From contig JARKPO010000005.1 of NCBI GenBank assembly GCA_029975215.1, positions 186,001 through 250,000 of the forward strand: 64,000 bases of DNA, written 5' to 3'. A model generated the notes under the pieces. That model searched no databases, was not told where the DNA came from, and saw nothing but the letters and a program-made list of their open reading frames with translations. Shown piece after piece: positions 58,099-64,000 of the stretch (positions are counted from its first letter, which is position 1; each line of letters begins with the position of its first letter). This DNA is from Levilinea sp. Its GTDB lineage: Bacteria; Chloroflexota; Anaerolineae; Anaerolineales; Anaerolineaceae. Both the position numbers and the translations under genes were made by a program.

Positions 58099-58537
58099 AC
58101 GCTCGAATCTTAGCAAAACCATTCTCTGTGACAACCACATCTGGCACAACACTCGGAAACAACCTCTCCAAATTCGCCGACACCTGCACCAGCACTGTAT
58201 CATCTCCCGAATCCACTGTAATCCCCGTCACCACCGCATTCACCCCATACTTCGCCAGGTAGCCATTGTTCATGCTGGCAAATGCTTGAGCGTTCGCCCA
58301 GGTACGGCTGGTGGGTTGTAAATCGCCGGTCTCTTCGAACACACGCTGGCTGATCTCGGCAGCGGCAGCCAGGGCGGCGGCATCGGCTGCCTTGGCGATC
58401 TCCGCCCTGGCGTAGAAATAGCGCCCCAGTTCGATCCCTAAAGCCATGATCGGGATCAGGATAAAGCCAAAGAAGACTGTCCAGAAGGTCAGCGAGTAAG
58501 CGTGCGTATCTTGCAATAGCTTGAGCTTCATCACCAT
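58088..58537 (-). CDS. TadG-like pilus-associated protein
   Basis: This 149-residue protein has one N-terminal transmembrane helix (about 15-35) with a TadG-like start (TFWTVFFGFILIPIMALGIELGRYF) and an outer part that includes the Ala-rich helix AKAADAAALAAAAEISQ. It is the last gene of the Tad locus. A decayed copy of its 3-prime part is at 51884-52181. Gene order downstream of the TadE-like gene also fits TadG or TadF. It overlaps the TadE-like gene by 7 bp. Confidence 0.78.
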   Translation of the reverse strand: MVMKLKLLQDTHAYSLTFWTVFFGFILIPIMALGIELGRYFYARAEIAKAADAAALAAAAEISQRVFEETGDLQPTSRTWANAQAFASMNNGYLAKYGVNAVVTGITVDSGDDTVLVQVSANLERLFPSVVPDVVVTENGFAKIRAFTR

Positions 58538-58929
58538 CCCTCCTGCCTGAATGTCGCCTCCGCAGAAACCGGAAAGCTCCCCGGCAAGCCAGGAACCAGG
58601 CTGCCCAGAAAGCTGGGGATCGTACCCGAAACTCGCACGCTCAGGATGCTGCCAGCCACACCACCCGGAGAAAGGATGGCGACGCTGGGTTCTTTGACAA
58701 TCGGATCGCCATCAATAGCACTGCTGGCCGCGCTGGCGGCATAGCAGGCGCCGCACTGCTGCGCCACACTCCCCATGCGTGCCCCATGCCGGGCGGCAGC
58801 CTGCACAGCCTGCTGACCGTAGACGACCATGCCCAGGTTGACCGTTGCCAGCATGACCAGGATGGCGATCGGAAAGGTGATGGCAGCCTCCAATGTCTCA
58901 ATCGCACGTTTAGAGAATAGAAATCGCAC
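58531..58929 (-). CDS. TadE-like pseudopilin
   Basis: This protein of 132 residues has a TadE-type N terminus (FSKRAIETLEAAITFPIAILVMLATVNLGMVVYGQQAVQAAARHGAR): a short basic leader, a Glu before a hydrophobic helix, and the outer part. Two Cys (QQCGAC) may form a disulfide. The start is a GTG at 58929 with AGGAGG seven bases upstream; the longer frame runs through the pilin gene and is not real. It should be processed by the prepilin peptidase at 59180-59719. Confidence 0.82.
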   Translation of the reverse strand: MRFLFSKRAIETLEAAITFPIAILVMLATVNLGMVVYGQQAVQAAARHGARMGSVAQQCGACYAASAASSAIDGDPIVKEPSVAILSPGGVAGSILSVRVSGTIPSFLGSLVPGLPGSFPVSAEATFRQEGW

Positions 58930-59002
58930 TTTCGACCTCCTGATAATCGAGTAAGGCGCTGGCAAGGGCAGAGCCATAACCCCACCCTTGCCAGCAGGTT
59001 GT

Positions 59003-59149
59003 TCATATCCGTCCGGCGATATCCTGGACGACCTGGGCGATGCGGGCGCCCAGGAGCTGGTAAGCTCCATAAGCGACCAGCACGACCACGGCGATAATCA
59101 CCGCCACTTCTGAAGTTTCAATGGCTTCTCGATCCCGTAAGAAACGCAT
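59003..59149 (-). CDS. flp: Flp-type pilin, 48 residues
   Basis: A short frame from ATG at 59149 to TGA at 59003-59005 encodes MRFLRDREAIETSEVAVIIA followed by a hydrophobic helix and a short amphipathic end. It follows the Flp pattern of a basic leader, a Glu before a long hydrophobic segment, and a small size. GGAGGTGAA lies eight bases upstream of the ATG. It sits between the prepilin peptidase and the TadE-like gene, where flp is expected. It is the likely main pilin of this locus. Confidence 0.8.
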   Translation of the reverse strand: MRFLRDREAIETSEVAVIIAVVVLVAYGAYQLLGARIAQVVQDIAGRI

Positions 59150-59179
59150 GGCTTGTTCACCTCCTTTCCTTGAGTTTAG

Positions 59180-59719
59180 TTATGATGAATAGTTGATCAT
59201 CCACAACCAGGCAACCGTTCCCAGAGCAATCGCGACCGTATAGGGGATAGTTTTCCGCCTGGCAATCAACCCAACCAGCCCCTGCACGCCTCCCACCAGG
59301 ACAATTGGGATAAACAGCAATCCGTCGGCGAAGAACAACACCAAAGCAATGATGATCTTGGCGTCTGCCCCGCCGGTTGCGACGATCTCCCACAGCGCCC
59401 AGACAGCAAAAACTACCAACATGGCATACATGATGCCCGGCGACCCAGCAATGGATAGACCCAGGACTGTGGCAGCACAGGCGACCGGTATGCGCCATTT
59501 TGCCTGTGGCAGATCGGATATCAGGACCAGGAGCGCCACCAAAGCCACAAGCTGCCAGCCGCCCTGGATTAACTGCCATATGGCAGCCAGGATCAGAGGC
59601 ACGACGGTCAGGAAGGCTGGCACCTGCCGAGAGCGCAGGTCGAAAATCACGCATATCGCCAGCCAGGCCAGCAGAAGCGCCCATACGATCACCTGGGCTG
59701 ATAAAGGCGTTGGCAACAT
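59180..59719 (-). CDS. Prepilin peptidase (A24, TadV/CpaA type)
   Basis: This 179-residue membrane peptidase has about six helices and the two Asp sites of GxGD-type A24 enzymes: DLRSRQVP (first) and TGGADAKIIIAL (second, with GGAD in place of the GxGD). It has no N-terminal methyltransferase domain, in contrast to PilD. It should cut the Flp-type leader. GAGGAG lies before the ATG at 59719, and the gene overlaps its upstream neighbour by 31 bp. Confidence 0.85.
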   Translation of the reverse strand: MLPTPLSAQVIVWALLLAWLAICVIFDLRSRQVPAFLTVVPLILAAIWQLIQGGWQLVALVALLVLISDLPQAKWRIPVACAATVLGLSIAGSPGIMYAMLVVFAVWALWEIVATGGADAKIIIALVLFFADGLLFIPIVLVGGVQGLVGLIARRKTIPYTVAIALGTVAWLWMINYSS

Positions 59720-60900
59720 AACTCCTCGAGCACTACATCTGCGAATCTTGATGGAACTGAAATGGTTGTTGTGAAATTATTTGTAATGGGAAAGGATGGT
59801 GTAAGGGAAGGGAGAGATGCGGGGTCCAGATCACCTTCCGACAGACGAACCGAGACCGGTAAACTCAGGGACTCATATTGGGCCTGTTCTTGAGACGCTG
59901 GTGAACCGGCACTAGATCGTAAATCCGTGAGATTTTCCGAGACATGGGTAACCGTTTTTAGCTGGAGCCACCACGGGCTCTGGATACCGATCCTGTTCAT
60001 AACGGGGAATGAGACAAGCAACAGCAGAAACACTGCCAGTACCCGTTTCGGCCAACTGCTGGTGAGGATGAAATAGAGTAACAAGCCGGCAGCGATCAAT
60101 CCCAATCCGAGCCACAAAGCCGTAATGTGGCTTGGCCAGGCATTAAAATGCAAGGAGACGCCGTTATAGGCTAAGACGATGATAGCGGCTACGATGGCTG
60201 CTCTGAGAATGCGCAGATAAGGCCAGACATGCTCCTTCGTCAGCATAAACCGGCTGGCGCGATCCCACCCTCGACCCGCCCGCTGATGCAGCCGATCAGC
60301 CACCTGAACCAGAGCGGGCCCTGTTTGCAAGTTGATATGTTTCAATGTGAGCACAAACTCATCCAGGTAGGGATCGATCCCGCGCAACAACGCAAGGCAT
60401 TCCTGGGCAGCAAGACCACTGCGCCGCCTGTGTAAGGCTTCCCGCAGCTCCTGTTGCACTTCTCCCTCAGGCAGATCCTGAACAGCCCTTGATAGCACCT
60501 CGAATAGATCATGACCTGATTCGGTATAAACGTGGATTCGGTCCATCAAAACTGTAACCGCCAGCAGATTTATTGCATTCCTCGAAGGTCGGAATTCCTC
60601 ACTCAAAACCACAGCAGCCACCAATACCAGGATAAGCCACTCCCTGGATATCCAGTTCGCCGCCCAATTTGCGAAGAAAAAACCAATGGCTGCAGCAAGG
60701 ATCTTAAGCAATATTCCCAACCGATCGTTGGTTTCCCGCAGCGCGCTCAACGACAGGACTCTGCCGGCCGCCTTACGGTGGAATATCCAGGCGCGTAGTT
60801 GCGCCACAAGCGCCCACGACTGGTGGAATAGCCAGGCGGCTAAGTACGCCGCGGCTATGAAGTAGCTGATCAGGGGCAGCAGTCGCAGCTCCATTACCAA
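59689..60900 (-). CDS. Tad-locus membrane protein with T2SF-like cytoplasmic part
   Basis: This 403-residue protein has two N-terminal helices, another pair (about 65-95), a cytoplasmic helical region (SGHDLFEVLSRAVQDLPEGEVQQEL, then GLAAQECLALLRGIDPYLDEFVLTLKHINLQTGPALVQVADRL) and C-terminal helices with a Ser/Pro-rich tail. The cytoplasmic pattern is like the bundle of TadB, TadC and GspF. So it may be a third, divergent platform-type protein. It is not clearly in any named family and has no counterpart in the first Tad locus in this window. Confidence 0.65.
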   Translation of the reverse strand: MVMELRLLPLISYFIAAAYLAAWLFHQSWALVAQLRAWIFHRKAAGRVLSLSALRETNDRLGILLKILAAAIGFFFANWAANWISREWLILVLVAAVVLSEEFRPSRNAINLLAVTVLMDRIHVYTESGHDLFEVLSRAVQDLPEGEVQQELREALHRRRSGLAAQECLALLRGIDPYLDEFVLTLKHINLQTGPALVQVADRLHQRAGRGWDRASRFMLTKEHVWPYLRILRAAIVAAIIVLAYNGVSLHFNAWPSHITALWLGLGLIAAGLLLYFILTSSWPKRVLAVFLLLLVSFPVMNRIGIQSPWWLQLKTVTHVSENLTDLRSSAGSPASQEQAQYESLSLPVSVRLSEGDLDPASLPSLTPSFPITNNFTTTISVPSRFADVVLEELCCQRLYQPR

Positions 60901-61472
60901 ACTCCCGGGATCAGTCGGTAGCTCACCCGGCTGGCATAAGTGTTATAGGCATTGATGATGCGCTCTTCCCGAAGGGCGCGGATCACCTGGATAATCACCA
61001 GCACAACCAATAAGGCTGCGGCAAGCAGCGGTTGAGGCGAAGTGACGACCAGGGCAGCCCGCAAGATTAGCTCTCCCAAGTACATGGGATGACGGATAAA
61101 GCCATACGGCCCACGAGTGACCAGTCCGCGGTCGGCAGGTGCGATGCCAAAGCTGCGCCTCAAGGTGAGCAGAGACCAAAGCACCAATCCGTACCCAAGC
61201 AGACCGATTATTAAGACCGGCACAGGCATCTTGGCCGGATAGGGAGCGGCCATCGGCAGCACAGCCGCCAGTATCCCCAACAACAAGCCACGCTGATCGT
61301 AACTCTTCGCCGGTTTACGTCGGGCGTAGAGTGCAGCCAGGATTGCGTTATGCAAAGCCGCCAGCCAGGCCAGAATGGTCGGCTGTTCCCAGGCAGCCAG
61401 AGCCGAAACAACCGCCGCAAAGGTGAAGAAAGCCAGCCCCAGGCGGTCCTTCATTTGCTCAACCCTCGTCAT
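60894..61472 (-). CDS. ICMT/PEMT-like membrane methyltransferase, second copy
   Basis: This 192-residue protein is a paralogue of 8296-8868. It has about five helices and the signature RGPYGFIRHPMYLGEL with the late LREERII motif. The start at 61472 makes the size match the first copy and overlaps the stop of the small membrane gene (ATGACGAGGGTTGA). It lies next to tadC in both loci. A role in methylation of a Tad substrate is attractive here, because the prepilin peptidase lacks a methyltransferase domain. Confidence 0.82.
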   Translation of the reverse strand: MTRVEQMKDRLGLAFFTFAAVVSALAAWEQPTILAWLAALHNAILAALYARRKPAKSYDQRGLLLGILAAVLPMAAPYPAKMPVPVLIIGLLGYGLVLWSLLTLRRSFGIAPADRGLVTRGPYGFIRHPMYLGELILRAALVVTSPQPLLAAALLVVLVIIQVIRALREERIINAYNTYASRVSYRLIPGVW

Positions 61473-61614
61473 GATCTCGCTGGTTTGATGAGCTGGATGA
61501 GCCACCGAAGTGCAGGATGGCTAGAAACCACCCAAAGGTAAAACCCAATGCAAAGGTGGAACCGGCAATTGCTATGGCACGCGCCACGAAATATTCTGTA
61601 ACTGTCATTGTCAT
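61459..61614 (-). CDS. Small single-helix membrane protein
   Basis: A frame from ATG at 61614 encodes 51 residues: MTMTVTEYFVARAIAIAGST, a hydrophobic helix (FALGFTFGWFLAILHF) and a Ser-rich polar tail. GAGGGT is just before the ATG. It lies between tadC and the methyltransferase and overlaps the latter by 14 bp, so it is in the same transcript. No family is recognised. The first Tad locus has no such gene in this position. Confidence 0.6.
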   Translation of the reverse strand: MTMTVTEYFVARAIAIAGSTFALGFTFGWFLAILHFGGSSSSSNQRDHDEG

Positions 61615-61628
61615 ACCCTCACAATCCT

Positions 61629-62486
61629 TTACAACGTCGCCAGAATGGGCCAGCCGATCAAAGCCAGGATGACGGCAATGAAGGGCAGGAAGTAGAAAAT
61701 CACCATGGGAATGACCAGCTCCGCACCGACACGCTCGGCGCGCTGTTCTGCTCCGCCGGTGTATTCCGCAGCGATGCGGTTGGCCATTTGCGCCATCAGT
61801 TCCTGCTGGGCGGTGCCCAGGCGGACGAATTCCAACTGCACCGCCAACCCGATCAAATCCGGCATATTTGAAGCCTGGGCTTCCTTTTGCAACTGGGTGA
61901 AGATGACGCGTCCCTGGGACATCTGCAGCACATGGCGCATCCACTGCGCAGCCAGGCTGTCCATCTGGGCGGTACGCCGCAGAGCCTCTTCCAAAGAGAC
62001 GCCGGCAGCCATCTGGGCTGCCACGAGCTGGATGAATTCCGGTAGTTGCGCCTGGAAACGCCGGCGCACCCTGCGAGCGCCGCCTCCCAACAGAACCACA
62101 GGCACCTGCCAACCCAACAAGGCAGCGATTACACTCGGAATCAGGTCGTCATAGATCAGCAACCCAAACACGAGCGCTCCCAAAGCCAGGGCAACCCTGA
62201 GGGAGGTAAACTGAACTTCGTCCCAGCCCTGCCACTTACCGGCAAGCTGGGCAAAATATAAGTCGGCTTTGGTCCGCCTGAGAATCGAACCGGGAGCCCA
62301 GCGCGCCGTGGGGCGATCCAGCCAGGCCAGCCATCTCCGCCAGCCGGGTAGCTCGGGATCTGCCGGCTGATCGCTTTCGCGAAGGTAGCGCGCCGCGCGA
62401 CCCGAGGGAAGGCTGGGCACAAACTCGACCCATAAGACGATCAGCAAGGATGTGGTCGCAAGTCCAAGCAGGTAAATAATCGTCAT
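61629..62486 (-). CDS. tadC: TadC-like inner-membrane platform protein, second locus
   Basis: This 285-residue T2SF-family protein is a close homologue of 8868-9728: both share FVQLVSAQM/FIQLVAAQM, EEALRRTAQ and the C-terminal RAERVGAELVIPMVIFYFLPF. It has an N-terminal helix, a middle pair and a C-terminal pair of helices. Its start overlaps the stop of tadB by 4 bp. It forms the platform for Flp assembly in this locus together with TadB. Confidence 0.9.
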   Translation of the reverse strand: MTIIYLLGLATTSLLIVLWVEFVPSLPSGRAARYLRESDQPADPELPGWRRWLAWLDRPTARWAPGSILRRTKADLYFAQLAGKWQGWDEVQFTSLRVALALGALVFGLLIYDDLIPSVIAALLGWQVPVVLLGGGARRVRRRFQAQLPEFIQLVAAQMAAGVSLEEALRRTAQMDSLAAQWMRHVLQMSQGRVIFTQLQKEAQASNMPDLIGLAVQLEFVRLGTAQQELMAQMANRIAAEYTGGAEQRAERVGAELVIPMVIFYFLPFIAVILALIGWPILATL

Positions 62487-63367
62487 ACGGCCTCCGATAC
62501 AATGGAACGAATCAGCAGATAACCCAACACCATCATCCCAATTCCGGCCGAAATCACCGCCTGAACGGGCAGGGAGAGGAGCGATTCCTGGATCAGCGGA
62601 TCGCGGGTGAGAAACAGGAAGACGATCAGCAGAACAACCGGAATGATCCGGGCAGAGAGCAATGCATCGCCGGCCTTGGCGACGGCCCGGTTGCGCGCTA
62701 CCAGGATTTGCTGGATGCGTTGAGAGATCTGTTGCAAGACTTCAGCATACTTACTGCCACCGGCTTCGCTGTAACCGTCCAGCAGGTAAGCCAGGTTAGA
62801 GAGCGAGGTAGAAGGCGAGCGAGCAGCCAGACCGCGCAAGGCTTGCTGGCGCTCTTTGCTGCGCAACTCTGCGGCGGTCAGCATGAGCTCCGCAGTCAAC
62901 GGGTTGGGACCTTCGACTTCCAATGACTCGCCAGTCTTCTGCAGAACCTCAGGCACAGAACTCCCCGCCAGCAGACCAGCCGTGATCCGACCTACAGCAA
63001 CCGGCAGCAAGCGGTCGATTTCCCTGCCACGGCTTTTGACCCGATCATCCAGCCAGGCGTAAGGTAGATACCCTGCGACGATGCCGATGATCACAGCAGG
63101 CAAACCAGGCAGAAAAGGCCAGGTAATCACCCCAGCAGCAACCCCAATCGCGAGCGTCAGCAACCGGAAAGTGACTGGCTGCATGCGCACCCCAGCTGCG
63201 AGCAATTTATAGTCCAACGACCCGGGCTTCAGCTCACTCAAAGAACGCGCCGTTTCGAGTGAATACAGCTCAGCAATGCGCTGGCTAGCCTCGCCGCGCC
63301 GGACACGACGCGGCGCAAAGAGTACATAAACCAAAAGTCCTACCAGAATACCTACCAGGGTTATCAT
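62483..63367 (-). CDS. tadB: TadB-like inner-membrane platform protein, second locus
   Basis: This 294-residue T2SF-family protein is homologous to 9729-10610: it has LDYKLLAAGVRMQPVTFRLL, GRITAGLLAGSSVPEVLQKTGESL and LAYLLDGYSEAGGSKY. The start at 63367 has AGGAGGTGAAT upstream; a longer frame exists but overlaps cpaF. It lies 14 bp after cpaF. Two central and two C-terminal helices are visible. Confidence 0.9.
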   Translation of the reverse strand: MITLVGILVGLLVYVLFAPRRVRRGEASQRIAELYSLETARSLSELKPGSLDYKLLAAGVRMQPVTFRLLTLAIGVAAGVITWPFLPGLPAVIIGIVAGYLPYAWLDDRVKSRGREIDRLLPVAVGRITAGLLAGSSVPEVLQKTGESLEVEGPNPLTAELMLTAAELRSKERQQALRGLAARSPSTSLSNLAYLLDGYSEAGGSKYAEVLQQISQRIQQILVARNRAVAKAGDALLSARIIPVVLLIVFLFLTRDPLIQESLLSLPVQAVISAGIGMMVLGYLLIRSIVSEAV

Positions 63368-63381
63368 CGTAAATTCACCTC

Positions 63382-64000
63382 CTACAGACTGGTCTCGGCC
63401 AGGATACGAGGGCGAAGATCGCCGACTTTTGTCCAATGCGGTTGGCTATCTGGCAATTGGTCGTCCAGGCGAAAAATTGGCTCGAAGCGGATATCGCCAT
63501 TTACGAGTTCCTTGGCGACGTTGGCGATCACCGTCGCCCGGCGCACCTCATCTCGAATGCCGATCTGCACCAGCAGGTCAATCGCCTCGGCGATCAACTG
63601 CAAGGCGTCCGAAGGGCTAACGCCAGCGTCCGCTCCCAATACAGTGGTCAGCCGGCGTACAGCTTCGCGCGGGTTGTCAGCGTGGAAGGTGCAGGCGCCG
63701 GAGTGCCCGGTCATCATCGCCCGGAACAAGCTCAGCCCGGCATGCCCATCCCGCACCTCCCCCAGGATGAGGTAGTCGGGCGACATGCGCAGGGCGTCAT
63801 CCACACCGTTGGCCAGCGTGTAGGGTTCGATCTCGGTGCCGAGCGCAGCCGGGCGGGCTTCGATGGTCTGCACCGTGGGCCGGTCGATCCAGATCTCCTC
63901 CGGGTCTTCGATCTTGACAATGCGCCAGGCCGAGGGCAGAAAATTGCACAGCGCTGAGAGGAGGGTGGTCTTGCCGGTGCGAGTCCCGCCAGTGATCAGG
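63382..64000 (-). CDS. cpaF: CpaF/TadA secretion ATPase, partial at window edge
   Basis: Only the C-terminal 205 residues are in the window; the frame continues beyond the edge. Visible are Walker A (GGTRTGKTTLL, close to the edge), IEDPEEIWID, Walker B YLILGEVRDG and His box GHSGACTFHAD. It closely resembles the CpaF at 10623-11924 over this range, by eye well over half of residues are identical. It is followed by tadB and tadC, as in the first locus. Confidence 0.93.
   Translation of the reverse strand, partial: LITGGTRTGKTTLLSALCNFLPSAWRIVKIEDPEEIWIDRPTVQTIEARPAALGTEIEPYTLANGVDDALRMSPDYLILGEVRDGHAGLSLFRAMMTGHSGACTFHADNPREAVRRLTTVLGADAGVSPSDALQLIAEAIDLLVQIGIRDEVRRATVIANVAKELVNGDIRFEPIFRLDDQLPDSQPHWTKVGDLRPRILAETSL

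Overview
The window reads as accessory DNA from a Chloroflexota bacterium, probably of the Anaerolineae type. This is inferred from gene style (a very large MalT-like LuxR regulator, Tad loci with TadB and TadC as separate genes, GTG and TTG starts, a mix of strong GGAGG ribosome sites and apparently leaderless starts). No rRNA, tRNA or housekeeping gene confirms it. I saw no CRISPR array and no recognisable insertion sequence.

Region 1 (1-8,250) is a metal and envelope-redox cluster. On the minus strand lie a Met-rich PepSY-like secreted protein, an OmpR-type regulator, a kinase with a Met-rich outer loop, two small SHOCT proteins and a heavy-metal-associated (HMA) protein. On the plus strand lie a membrane protein, a lipoprotein, a DUF2933-like protein, a DUF1573 protein, a Tat-exported L,D-transpeptidase and a TlpA-like thioredoxin.

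Region 2 (8,296-20,930, minus strand) is one long operon. Five Tad genes (TadC, TadB, CpaF, CpaE/TadZ, CpaB) sit downstream of genes that look like type IV secretion parts: a VirB4/HerA-like ATPase with a huge Ser/Thr/His-rich insert, a small one-helix protein, a polytopic membrane protein, a secreted protein and a VirB8/TcpC-shaped protein. No pilin or prepilin peptidase is present here. The operon starts behind a leader that ends in a Rho-independent terminator. This hybrid is my main candidate for an undescribed system.

Region 3 (20,940-34,700) is plasmid- or ICE-like. It has a complete AbiE type IV toxin-antitoxin pair with a leaderless promoter-operator, an orphan 566-residue protein, a coiled-coil protein with a nuclease-like C terminus, an SSB-like protein, a replication protein with a DnaA-type N-terminal domain and five iteron-like repeats inside its gene, a cluster of dyads, a partition pair (ParA plus a protein with a duplicated DNA-binding-like unit), and a large serine recombinase.

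Region 4 (34,800-39,420) holds a LuxR/MalT regulator, a small membrane protein, a VAT-1/quinone-type oxidoreductase and a small partner protein. It is bounded by a pair of near-identical 35-bp hairpins in inverted orientation.

Region 5 (39,590-51,840, minus strand) is a recombination and DNA-processing operon: a methylase-helicase fusion, RadC-DUF6573, zinc proteins, DUF6166, SSB, a SWIM-Rad52 fusion and an OB-fold-like protein. A consensus promoter lies at its head. A CACACG box and GC-rich hairpins recur at its gene junctions. An AT-rich two-gene cargo (43,677-44,973) is inserted on the other strand.

Region 6 (51,880-58,100) begins with a decayed copy of a TadG-like gene, followed by a plus-strand ABC exporter operon that contains an ECF sigma factor. 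Region 7 (58,088-64,000, minus strand) is a conventional Tad pilus locus (TadG-like, TadE-like, a 48-residue Flp-like pilin, prepilin peptidase, a TadB/C-like protein, a membrane methyltransferase, TadC, TadB and a partial CpaF). Its methyltransferase-TadC-TadB-CpaF block matches the order in region 2. All family assignments come from reading motifs by eye; no database search was run.
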